A stretch of DNA of 37,266 nt from Erysipelotrichaceae bacterium. Its GTDB lineage: Bacteria; Bacillota_I; Bacilli_A; Erysipelotrichales; Erysipelotrichaceae. The translations under genes were made by a program, and so were the position numbers. The stretch is taken from contig JAAYSZ010000033.1 of the NCBI GenBank assembly GCA_012523895.1, positions 123,389-160,654 of the forward strand, written 5' to 3'. The notes below the pieces were generated by a model that saw only the letters and a list, made by a program, of their open reading frames with translations, was not told where the DNA came from and did no database searches. Shown piece after piece: positions 1 to 6,532 of the stretch. Position 1 is the stretch's first letter; the number at the start of each line of letters is the position of its first letter.

Positions 1-1
1 G

Positions 2-1342
2 TTTGTAGATAATTATAAACAAGATATGATTGATGATCTTTCAAAATTAATTTCAATAGAATCTACAATGTCTGATCCTATAGAAGGAGCGCTTTTTGGA
101 AAAGGTCCAAAAGATGCGCTACTTGAAGGATTAAAACAGTGTGAAAATTTAGGTTTTAAGACTAAAAATATTGATAACTATATAGGATATGCGGAAATAG
201 GTGAAGGAGAAGAAGTAATTGGTATTCTTGCTCACTTAGATGTTGTACCTGTTGGAGATGGTTGGAAAACTGATCCATATAAACTTACTATCATAGATGA
301 TGTTATGTATGGTAGAGGTGTTAGTGATGATAAGGGTGCAGCTGTAGCAAGTATGTATGCATTAAAAATTATTAAAGATTTAAATATTCCTTTAAATAAA
401 AGAGTTAGATTAATATTAGGGACTAATGAAGAAAATGGTTCTAATTGTTTAAAACATTATGTAGAAAAAGAAGGACATATAGATCTTGGATTTACTCCTG
501 ATGGTAGTTTTCCTGGAGTGTTTGGTGAAAAGGGTATAATGCATTTAGATTTTCATTCAAAAAGTACAAATATAAAAGATATATATGGTGGTCATACAAG
601 AAATATTGTTTGTGATGATTGTACAATTAAGATTGAAAAAAATACGTATAGTAGTAAAAAATTAGAAGATTATTTTAATAATCATAATATTGAATTTAGT
701 GTTAATGAAGATGGTGATGATGTAGTTATTAATGTTAAGGGAATAGCTGCTCATTCTAGTAGACCAAGCTTAGGTGTTAATGCGATTACTTATTTATTAT
801 TTGGTTTAAAAAGTGCTGGTTATCAAGATCCATTTGTGGATTATTATTGTGAAAAAATTGGAATGGATAATGATGGAAAAGGATATGGTTTAAATATTTC
901 TGATGATTATGGTTCTTTAACAGCGAATAATGGAATTATTAAAATGGAAGATGGTGTTATTACTGGAACACTTGATATAAGATTTCCTGTAACATATACA
1001 CTAAAACAAATAAATGAAATATTAGAAGATAATAGTGATAGTGAAAATGGGTATATTGGAGAAATGAAAGGAGTAGAACCTTTGTTTTATCCAGTTGATA
1101 GTCCATTAGTTTCTTCATTACTTAAAGCTTATAGAAAAGTTACTAATGATAATGAAACATTACCTATAACTATGGGTGGAGGAACTTATGCAAAAGGTAT
1201 TAATAATTGTATTGCATTTGGATGTGGATTTTTAGGTGTTGATTATCATATACATGATAAAAATGAGTTTTTACCTATAGAAGAATTATGGCTTCAAACT
1301 GAAATTTATGTAGAGGCAATTAAAAATTTATTAGAGGTTTAA
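2..1342 (+). CDS. pepV: PepV-like M20 metallodipeptidase (5' end outside window)
   Basis: Cytoplasmic zinc dipeptidase of the M20 family, expected to release amino acids from dipeptides. The frame is open from base 2, giving FVDNYKQD before the first internal ATG at 26; PepV proteins normally begin with such a helix, so the true start probably lies just upstream of the window. Numbering from that ATG, metal-ligand motifs are AHLDVVP (His70, Asp72), GRGVSDDKG (Asp101), GTNEENG (Glu135/136) and TPDG, and the C-terminal GVDYHIHDKNE carries the last His ligand. Length (over 446 residues) is slightly below the usual 460-470. The next gene starts one base after the stop codon, with its AGAGG inside the end of this gene, so the two are probably co-transcribed. 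Family assignment is firm; PepV rather than another M20A dipeptidase is likely. Confidence 0.88.
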   Translation, partial: FVDNYKQDMIDDLSKLISIESTMSDPIEGALFGKGPKDALLEGLKQCENLGFKTKNIDNYIGYAEIGEGEEVIGILAHLDVVPVGDGWKTDPYKLTIIDDVMYGRGVSDDKGAAVASMYALKIIKDLNIPLNKRVRLILGTNEENGSNCLKHYVEKEGHIDLGFTPDGSFPGVFGEKGIMHLDFHSKSTNIKDIYGGHTRNIVCDDCTIKIEKNTYSSKKLEDYFNNHNIEFSVNEDGDDVVINVKGIAAHSSRPSLGVNAITYLLFGLKSAGYQDPFVDYYCEKIGMDNDGKGYGLNISDDYGSLTANNGIIKMEDGVITGTLDIRFPVTYTLKQINEILEDNSDSENGYIGEMKGVEPLFYPVDSPLVSSLLKAYRKVTNDNETLPITMGGGTYAKGINNCIAFGCGFLGVDYHIHDKNEFLPIEELWLQTEIYVEAIKNLLEV

Positions 1343-1343
1343 T

Positions 1344-2186
1344 ATGTATAAAAAGAAAAATCGTGTAGCGATAATGTATGATTTTGATAAGACTTTAACT
1401 GATAAGGATATGCAGGAGTATAGTTTAATTCCTGAACTTGGTTATGATAATCCTGGGAAGTTTTGGGCTGAGGTTACTAAACTTAAAATTGATAATAATA
1501 TGGATGGTATTCTTGCATATTTATTTTGGTTACTTAAGAAAAGTAATGATGCAGAAAGACCTATAAGAAAAAAAGATTTTGAAATTTTAGGGAAGGATGT
1601 TCAGTTTTTTCCTGGTGTTCTTACTTGGTTTGATAGGATTAATGAAATTGGAAAGTCTTTAGATTTAGAAATAGAGCATTATATTATTTCTAGTGGAATG
1701 AAAGAAATTATTGATGGTAGTCCTATTAGTAAGTATTTTAAGAAGATATATGCTTGTAGATATTATTATGATATTAACGGTGTTGCTAAGTGGCCTTCTT
1801 TAGTTGTGAATTATACTACTAAAACTCAATATATATTTAGAATCAATAAAGGTGTATTAGATGAATATGAAGATGAAAAGCTAAATGAGTATGTAGATGA
1901 TAGTGAAAGACCAATACCTTTTAAGAGGATGATTTATGTTGGTGATGGAATGACTGATGTTCCTTGTATGAAACTTGTAAAAGAATATGGTGGAAAAAGT
2001 ATAGCTGTATTTAATCCGGATGTAAAAAAGACATATGATTTATCTAAAAAGTTAGTTGATGATGGTAGAGCTAATTATATGTGTGAAGCTAATTATGAAA
2101 CTAATGGATCAATGGAAAATTTATTTAAGAAGATACTTAATTATATTGCTTATGATGAAGCTTTAGATAAAGATAAGTATGTATAG
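1344..2186 (+). CDS. HAD-superfamily phosphatase
   Basis: Haloacid-dehalogenase-type hydrolase of 280 residues, probably a cytoplasmic phosphatase. The sequence shows motif I DFDKTLT (Asp13 nucleophile, Asp15 general acid), a large cap region at about residues 25-105, motif II in IISSG, and motif IV YVGDGMTDVPCM near residue 200, which binds magnesium. The serine-like SSG and GDGMTD patterns recall phosphoserine-phosphatase-like HAD enzymes. The substrate cannot be read from sequence. It lies one base after the peptidase gene and is probably the second gene of that operon; an 80-bp gap holding an inverted repeat follows it. Confidence 0.85.
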   Translation: MYKKKNRVAIMYDFDKTLTDKDMQEYSLIPELGYDNPGKFWAEVTKLKIDNNMDGILAYLFWLLKKSNDAERPIRKKDFEILGKDVQFFPGVLTWFDRINEIGKSLDLEIEHYIISSGMKEIIDGSPISKYFKKIYACRYYYDINGVAKWPSLVVNYTTKTQYIFRINKGVLDEYEDEKLNEYVDDSERPIPFKRMIYVGDGMTDVPCMKLVKEYGGKSIAVFNPDVKKTYDLSKKLVDDGRANYMCEANYETNGSMENLFKKILNYIAYDEALDKDKYV

Positions 2187-2191
2187 TTATT

Positions 2192-2251
2192 TTATTTAGA
2201 TTGTAAAAAATGATAAGCTATAAGTGGATGAGATGTAATTAATCTAAATAA
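2192..2251. repeat. 11-bp inverted repeat in the leader of the lipoprotein gene
   Basis: TTATTTAGATT (2192-2202) and its perfect complement AATCTAAATAA (2241-2251) flank 38 bases. The right arm ends directly before the AAAGGAG ribosome binding site (about 2253-2258) of the lipoprotein gene. It has no T-run, so it is not a typical terminator. It could be an operator pair or an RNA stem that affects translation; this is inference. Confidence 0.4.
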
Positions 2252-2266
2252 AAAAGGAGAATTGAT

Positions 2267-2881
2267 ATGAAAAAAATAATAAAAATTTTAAGTGTGTTAT
2301 TTATTACTTTAACTTTAACAGCATGTAGTTCACCTAAACCAGTGTTAGAAGATTTAAAAGAAACATATAAAGGCAATACAGGTATTGCGGCTAAGGTTAC
2401 TGATTTTCAAGAAGAAACAGTAATGGATATGGAAATTGATATTAGTGCTAAAGTAGTTAAAATATCGATGGAAGAAGATGGTGAAACATTTGGAGTTATC
2501 GCAGATATTGGAAACAATAAAGGTTATATTGATTTTTCTGGTCAATGGTTTGTAGATGATTTAGCTCCGCAAGATGTAGAAGAATTTGGTGATTTCTTTG
2601 AAGTGTTTGATCTTGCGAAAGAAATGGCAGATACTCCAGAAAAATTTAAATTAGAAAAGAATATTTTAATTGTAGAAGCTCCTAAAATGACAGATGAAAT
2701 AATTGAATCTGATACAGAACTTGAAACGTTAAAAATTTATGTAGAAGAAAAACAAGTTGTTAAAATGGAATTTTATAAAGATGATGAAGTTGTTATTCTA
2801 GTTGAAAATATTAGAAAAATAGATTCTATAGAAATTCCTCAAGACGCGATTCCATTTTCAGAAATAGATTTAGGTTTTTAA
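2267..2881 (+). CDS. small predicted lipoprotein of unknown function
   Basis: A 204-residue predicted surface lipoprotein. The N-terminus is Lys-rich and then hydrophobic, ending in the lipobox LTAC with lipidated Cys20. The remainder is acidic and beta-rich in appearance, without a motif I recognise; it loosely resembles the compact LolA/LppX-like or DUF-type lipoproteins of Bacillota, but I would not assign a family. The start ATG follows AAAAAAGGAG with good spacing. It appears monocistronic: an inverted repeat precedes it and a strong rho-independent terminator follows within 20 bases of the stop. Confidence 0.75.
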   Translation: MKKIIKILSVLFITLTLTACSSPKPVLEDLKETYKGNTGIAAKVTDFQEETVMDMEIDISAKVVKISMEEDGETFGVIADIGNNKGYIDFSGQWFVDDLAPQDVEEFGDFFEVFDLAKEMADTPEKFKLEKNILIVEAPKMTDEIIESDTELETLKIYVEEKQVVKMEFYKDDEVVILVENIRKIDSIEIPQDAIPFSEIDLGF

Positions 2882-2896
2882 TTATAAGCAAAAAAT

Positions 2897-2924
2897 AAAG
2901 GTATCAATATTTTTGATACCTTTT
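2897..2924 (+). terminator. rho-independent terminator after the lipoprotein gene
   Basis: An 11-bp perfect stem, AAAGGTATCAA (2897-2907) with TTGATACCTTT (2913-2923), closes a 5-base loop and runs into Ts. It lies directly after the stop at 2881 and upstream of the HD-protein ribosome binding site. Confidence 0.85.
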
Positions 2925-2948
2925 ATAATGAAATCAGGAGATAACAAT

Positions 2949-3383
2949 ATGAATAATGAAATAAAAATGCTTGAATTAGCTTTAGAAATCGCAATAAATG
3001 CTCATAAAGGTCAATATGATGATTGTGGAATGCCTTATATATTTCATCCTTTACACGTTGCTTGTAATGTTAAAACAATCAAAGAAAAAACAGTTGCTTT
3101 ATTACATGATGTAATAGAGGATACTGAAATAACATTAAATGATATAAAAAATTATGGGTTTAGTAATGACATAATAGAAGCATTAGATGCAATTACTAGA
3201 AGTGAAGATGAAGATTATAGTAAATATATAGAAACTGTATCTAAAAATAAAATTGCGACAAAAGTAAAATTAGCTGATTTAGATCATAATAGTGATATCT
3301 CTAGAATAAAAGGACCTGATAAAGAGGATTTTAAAAGATTAGAGAAATATAAAAAAGCAAAAGAGTATTTGGGATCATTTTAA
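2949..3383 (+). CDS. HD-domain protein, small alarmone hydrolase-like (Mesh1/SpoT HD type)
   Basis: A 144-residue stand-alone HD-domain protein. A TTG start at 2913 would fall inside the preceding terminator, so the ATG at 2949, eight bases after AGGAG (2936-2940), is chosen. Visible motifs are HKGQYDDCGMPYIFHP (metal ligand His33 in FHP), LLHDVIEDT (His53-Asp54 and the Glu-Asp pair typical of RelA/SpoT hydrolase domains) and KLADLDHNSD near residue 118. Mesh1 and bacterial small alarmone hydrolases share this pattern and cleave the 3'-diphosphate of (p)ppGpp with manganese. No synthetase, TGS or ACT domain is present. The protein is shorter than typical Mesh1 (about 175-190 residues), so activity on another nucleotide is possible. 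It converges on hicB. Confidence 0.75.
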   Translation: MNNEIKMLELALEIAINAHKGQYDDCGMPYIFHPLHVACNVKTIKEKTVALLHDVIEDTEITLNDIKNYGFSNDIIEALDAITRSEDEDYSKYIETVSKNKIATKVKLADLDHNSDISRIKGPDKEDFKRLEKYKKAKEYLGSF

Positions 3384-3397
3384 TAGAATTATATGAA

Positions 3398-3799
3398 TTA
3401 ATCTAAATCTAATTTTTCAATTAATGCTTCTTGAAGTATTTGTGAAAAATTTACATTGTATTTAGTAGCTTCTTCATTTAACCACTCAGGAATAGATAAA
3501 TTCTTTTTTACTGCTTTTGATTTAGTGAATTTTGCATAAGCTAATGAGTCAAAATCAATAAACATTACAATTTCATTTGGAAATTGTTTTATTATATCAG
3601 CTAGTTTACTTGGTTTTTTAAATTCATTATTATAAATGTCTTTAGAAGTATCAAGATATAAACCTAAAGCTTCTTTAGCCATTGAATACGCTTCTTCTAG
3701 TGTTTTACCTTCTGTTAAACAACCTGGTAAATCAGGAAATTGTACGCAAAAAGAGTTTTCATCTTTAAAAAATACTGCTGGATAAGAAATTTTATACAT
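3398..3799 (-). CDS. hicB: HicB-type antitoxin
   Basis: A 133-residue antitoxin that should bind and block the HicA RNase and repress the operon. The N-terminal part (residues 1-50, with YPAVFFKDENSFCVQFPDLP and GCLTEGKTLEEA) is the partial RNase-H fold typical of HicB. The C-terminal part (about residues 100-133, SIPEWLNEEATKYN... followed by an amphipathic helix) looks like the DNA-binding RHH/HTH tail of long-form HicB. It follows hicA by 24 bases and has its own strong GGGAGG ribosome binding site, better than that of hicA, which fits excess antitoxin production. It converges with the HD-protein gene. Confidence 0.9.
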   Translation of the reverse strand: MYKISYPAVFFKDENSFCVQFPDLPGCLTEGKTLEEAYSMAKEALGLYLDTSKDIYNNEFKKPSKLADIIKQFPNEIVMFIDFDSLAYAKFTKSKAVKKNLSIPEWLNEEATKYNVNFSQILQEALIEKLDLD

Positions 3800-3823
3800 G
3801 TTTAATACCTCCCAAACAACAAA

Positions 3824-4027
3824 TTATTTTATTATTCCTGCATCTTTAAGAATTCTTTTTTCAAGACCTTTACCTAAGTCTTTATTATGGTAAGGCACTA
3901 TTATTGTTTTCTTTGTAATTGGATTTTGTAACTTACGATGCGATCCTTTTCCACCTTTTATTTGTACAAATCCATTCTTAATTAGTAGTTTAATTATTTC
4001 TTTAGAGGTTATACTTATTAACCTCAC
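3824..4027 (-). CDS. hicA: HicA-type mRNA interferase toxin
   Basis: A small basic toxin with a double-stranded-RNA-binding-like fold that cleaves mRNA during translation. The catalytic His lies in GSHRKL, followed by ITKKTIIVPYH, both hallmarks of HicA. Reading from the GTG at 4027 gives 67 residues. That start is doubtful: a good promoter (TTGTTA-17-TATTAT, 4060-4032) would start transcription at about 4025, at or after the GTG. The SD-like GAGG lies at 4025-4022, nine bases before an ATA codon at 4012; starting there gives (M)TSKEIIKLLIKNGF, the usual HicA N-terminus. No ATG is available. Confidence 0.88.
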   Translation of the reverse strand: MRLISITSKEIIKLLIKNGFVQIKGGKGSHRKLQNPITKKTIIVPYHNKDLGKGLEKRILKDAGIIK

Positions 4028-4031
4028 TTAA

Positions 4032-4060
4032 ATAATAGCACGTAATAATACGTATAACAA
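4032..4060 (-). promoter_or_regulatory. predicted hicAB promoter
   Basis: On the minus strand, TTGTTA (4060-4055) and TATTAT (4037-4032) are separated by exactly 17 bases. The expected transcript start near 4025 coincides with the first possible hicA codon. Confidence 0.6.
4040..4053. promoter_or_regulatory. candidate HicB operator inside the hicAB promoter
   Basis: ACGTA-N4-TACGT, a 5+5 inverted repeat, occupies the spacer between the -35 and -10 elements. Long-form HicB antitoxins usually autoregulate by binding such promoter repeats; here the assignment is inference. A second perfect inverted repeat, AAATATGTAG (4074-4083) with CTACATATTT (4103-4112), lies upstream. Confidence 0.45.
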
Positions 4061-4140
4061 TATTTATTAATTTAAATATGTAGTAATTCATTTATAATAC
4101 CTCTACATATTTATTAGAGAATAATTATTTTATCCTTAAT

Positions 4141-4170
4141 AAAAAATCGCTAATTTTAGCGATGTTTTTT
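4141..4170 (-). terminator. rho-independent terminator of tRNA-Ser
   Basis: Read on the minus strand, ATCGCTAA...TTAGCGAT forms a short stem followed by a six-T run. It lies just past the CCA end of the tRNA and separates it from hicAB. Confidence 0.75.
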
Positions 4171-4175
4171 ATATA

Positions 4176-4263
4176 TGGCGCGGATAAGAGGACTCGAACC
4201 TCTATCGCCGTTAAGCTACGCTACCTTTCCAAGATAGTCTCTTACCAGTTAGAGTATATCCGC
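4176..4263 (-). tRNA. tRNA-Ser (anticodon GGA)
   Basis: On the minus strand the acceptor stem GCGGATA pairs with TATCCGC, followed by discriminator G and an encoded CCA (4178-4176). The D arm is CTCT-AACTGGTA-AGAG. The anticodon stem is CTATC/GGTAG with loop TTGGAAA, giving anticodon GGA (reads UCC and UCU serine codons). A long variable arm (CGTAGCTTAACGGCG) confirms a class II tRNA, and the T arm is AGAGG-TTCGAGT-CCTCT. Length is 88 including CCA. Confidence 0.95.
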
Positions 4264-4303
4264 ATTTGATATAATTCTACATTATTTGTCTTTAAAAATC
4301 ACT

Positions 4304-4309
4304 TATAAT
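4304..4309 (+). promoter_or_regulatory. likely -10 element for the CBS-protein operon
   Basis: A perfect TATAAT lies 18 bases before the ATG at 4328 and just upstream of the AGGAGG ribosome binding site. No convincing -35 hexamer is seen at 16-18 bases (ATTATT only), so a weak or activator-dependent promoter is possible. It probably serves the run of genes up to 8628. Confidence 0.4.
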
Positions 4310-4327
4310 AGATATAGGAGGCAACAT

Positions 4328-5017
4328 ATGGATAATGCTAATAAGTTTATTGATGCTTTTGTAAGAATTGAAAAAAGGTTAAAAGAAATCGCAAGTATTA
4401 ATAGGTATTTAAAATTTCATCAATTAGTTGATGTTTGTAGTAAAAAGAATATAGTTGTAAAAAACAATTTTACTAAGTTATTAGATTATGCTGATTTAAG
4501 AAATGTTTTAATACATCAAAGAGATGATAATAATGAGATATTGGCTCAACCTACAGATAACACAGTAAAAAACATTGAAAATATTGCAAATTTATTAGAA
4601 CAAGATAAAAAGGCATTAGATTTTGCGTCTAAGCCTGTAAAGATAGTTGGACCATCGGATAGTGTTTATAAAGCATTTGATATTATGGAAGAATTAGATA
4701 GTACTAAAATTCCTGTTTATAGTAATAAGAAATTTGCAAACTTGTTGACTATGGACATGGTTGCTAGATGGGCAATTAGTGGTTGTGATAATGATAAAAT
4801 TGAATATTTAATAGATTGTAAGGATTGTACTCATAGGGTTATTTTCTTTGATGAAAATAGAAGTTTATTAGATGTAATAAGAGTTTTTGAGGATTATTTA
4901 GTTAAGGGTGTTACTTTATCCGCAATATTAATCACAAAAAACGGTAAAGATAATGAACTTCCTAAAGGAATTATTACAGTTTATGATTTGCCAAAAATAA
5001 TGACATATATTTTATAG
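4328..5017 (+). CDS. HEPN-like N-terminal domain fused to CBS-domain pair
   Basis: A 229-residue cytoplasmic protein. The ATG at 4328 follows AGGAGG (4316-4321) by six bases; a TTG further upstream lies before the -10 hexamer and is rejected. Residues 1-95 are helical and include LRNVLIHQR with an Arg58-x4-His63 pattern, as seen in HEPN/DUF86-type ribonuclease or RNA-binding folds. Residues about 100-229 resemble two CBS modules: VGPSDSVYKAFDIMEELDSTKIPVYS..., then DENRSLLDVIRVFEDY, ending in GIITVYDLPKI. CBS pairs bind adenine nucleotides, so a nucleotide-sensing RNase or regulator is a possible reading, which is inference. A seven-G tract follows the stop directly and serves as the SD of the next gene. 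Confidence 0.7.
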   Translation: MDNANKFIDAFVRIEKRLKEIASINRYLKFHQLVDVCSKKNIVVKNNFTKLLDYADLRNVLIHQRDDNNEILAQPTDNTVKNIENIANLLEQDKKALDFASKPVKIVGPSDSVYKAFDIMEELDSTKIPVYSNKKFANLLTMDMVARWAISGCDNDKIEYLIDCKDCTHRVIFFDENRSLLDVIRVFEDYLVKGVTLSAILITKNGKDNELPKGIITVYDLPKIMTYIL

Positions 5018-5027
5018 GGGGGGAATA

Positions 5028-6002
5028 ATGAAATATCCTAAGTTTTTAAAAGAAAATGATACTGTTGGTGTTTGTGCACTAAGTGCAGGAGTTGGAAAGA
5101 AGTTAGAAGAATATGATGCTTCTTTAGATATTTTAAGATTTAATGGTTATAAGATTAAAGAAAAAGGAAATGTAAGAATCAATGATGAAAGAGGAGGCAG
5201 TGCTAAAAGTCGTGCTAATGCTTTAAAAACTCTTTATAAAGATAAAGATGTTGATATGGTAATGTGTGCTGCTGGAGGGGATTTTTGTTATGAGGTGTTA
5301 CCTTATATTGATTTAGAAACTATTAAAGAAAATCCTAAATGGTTTATGGGATACTCAGATCCTACTAGTGTTTGTTTAATGATTACTACTAAATTAGATA
5401 TAGCAACCATTTATGGATTAAATGCTGGTTCATATGAAGAATTAAAATATTGTGAAGATAATTTATCTATTATTAAAGGTGATTTAATTACACAATATAG
5501 TTATGAATTATATGAAGATAAAGAAGGGTTTTTAAGTGATGAAAGAATGTTTATCCATCCTGTTTATTGGAAGGGGAATAATAAAGAAACTAAGTTTAAG
5601 GGAAGATGTATTGGTGGATGTTTAGATGTAATTAAGGATATGATTGGTACTGATTATATCGATATGGATAATTTTAATGATAAATATAAAGATGATGGGA
5701 TAATATGGTATTTTGATATTTTTGCGATGTCTAGTGAAAATGTATATAGAACATTACTTCAAATGAAGGCTGCAGGATATTTTAAATATACAAATGGAAT
5801 ATTATTTGGAAGAGTTTTATTTGATAGTAATTTTACAGAGATGACATATGAGGATGCTTATAATATGGCAATAGGTGATTTACCATATTTGATGGATGTT
5901 GATATAGGGCATTCCTCACCTTCAATGACTATGATTAATGGTGCTATAATTGAAGTAGAATCAAGTAAAGGAAAAGGCTTTATTAATTTTATACTAAAAT
6001 AA
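5028..6002 (+). CDS. S66-family serine peptidase (LD-carboxypeptidase/MccF-like)
   Basis: A 324-residue cytoplasmic serine peptidase of family S66, whose members either trim the tetrapeptide of recycled peptidoglycan (LdcA) or inactivate microcin-C-like compounds (MccF). The nucleophile is Ser110 in MGYSDPTS, following the VMCAAGGDF motif. The catalytic His is His295 in DVDIGHSSPSM. The position that normally holds the catalytic Glu, just before the helix SSENVYRTLLQMK, reads WYFDIF, with Asp230 at the expected place. The fold motif GRCIGGCLDVI (about 192-202) is kept. The ribosome binding site is an unusual run of seven Gs (5017-5023). The gene begins 10 bases after the CBS-protein gene and is followed by a nicotinamidase-like gene 14 bases later. 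Confidence 0.85.
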   Translation: MKYPKFLKENDTVGVCALSAGVGKKLEEYDASLDILRFNGYKIKEKGNVRINDERGGSAKSRANALKTLYKDKDVDMVMCAAGGDFCYEVLPYIDLETIKENPKWFMGYSDPTSVCLMITTKLDIATIYGLNAGSYEELKYCEDNLSIIKGDLITQYSYELYEDKEGFLSDERMFIHPVYWKGNNKETKFKGRCIGGCLDVIKDMIGTDYIDMDNFNDKYKDDGIIWYFDIFAMSSENVYRTLLQMKAAGYFKYTNGILFGRVLFDSNFTEMTYEDAYNMAIGDLPYLMDVDIGHSSPSMTMINGAIIEVESSKGKGFINFILK

Positions 6003-6016
6003 GGAGGTAAATAATT

Positions 6017-6532
6017 ATGAAAGTACTTGTAGTAGTTGATATGCAAAATGATTTTGTGAGTGGCTCTTTAGCTAGTAGTGAAGCTAAACTAATTGTTGAT
6101 AATGTAGTAAATAAAATTAAGAATTTTGATGGTAAAGTACTTTATACAAAAGATACTCATGGTGATGATTATTTAGAAACAATGGAAGGAAAAAAACTTC
6201 CTGTGAAGCATTGTATTAAAGATACTTGGGGTTGGGAGATAATAGATGAAATTAAACCTTTAATTGAAGGTGGAGTTATTGAAAAACCAACTTTTGGAAG
6301 TGAAAAACTTATTGAAGAATTAAAGAAAATAGAAAATATTGAATCAGTTGAAATAGTTGGTTTATGTACTGACATCTGTGTAATTTCTAATGCATTACTT
6401 ATTAAAGCTAGTTTTCCTGAAGTAAAAATAGTAGTTGATGCATCTTGTTGTGCAGGGGTAAGTGTTGAGAGTCATACTAACGCATTAAACGCAATGAAGG
6501 TGTGTCATATAGATATAATTAATGAAGCTTAA
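6017..6532 (+). CDS. pncA: nicotinamidase-like cysteine hydrolase (isochorismatase fold)
   Basis: A 171-residue isochorismatase-fold enzyme, probably nicotinamidase, which converts nicotinamide to nicotinate in NAD salvage. The N-terminal VVDMQNDFVSGSL contains catalytic Asp8. TKDTHGDDYLETMEGKKLP contains the Asp/His metal-binding group of nicotinamidases, and GLCTDICVISNAL carries the nucleophilic Cys near residue 121. The HC-I-KDTWGW segment also matches PncA-type enzymes. It has a strong GGAGGT ribosome binding site. Its last 11 bases overlap the start of the next gene, which indicates translational coupling. Nicotinamidase is the most likely activity; another amidase of the family is possible. 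Confidence 0.8.
   Translation: MKVLVVVDMQNDFVSGSLASSEAKLIVDNVVNKIKNFDGKVLYTKDTHGDDYLETMEGKKLPVKHCIKDTWGWEIIDEIKPLIEGGVIEKPTFGSEKLIEELKKIENIESVEIVGLCTDICVISNALLIKASFPEVKIVVDASCCAGVSVESHTNALNAMKVCHIDIINEA

Noticed and set aside
2913..2948. Upstream TTG start extending the HD protein by 12 residues
   Set aside because: The start lies inside the right arm of a strong terminator, while the ATG at 2949 has a well-spaced AGGAG.
4030..4263. tRNA-Ser as an integration site for a genomic island
   Set aside because: No integrase gene is present and no copy of the tRNA 3' end was noticed nearby; the tRNA keeps its own terminator.
4286..4327. TTG start extending the CBS protein
   Set aside because: It precedes the TATAAT at 4304-4309, so it would not be transcribed, and the ATG at 4328 has AGGAGG.
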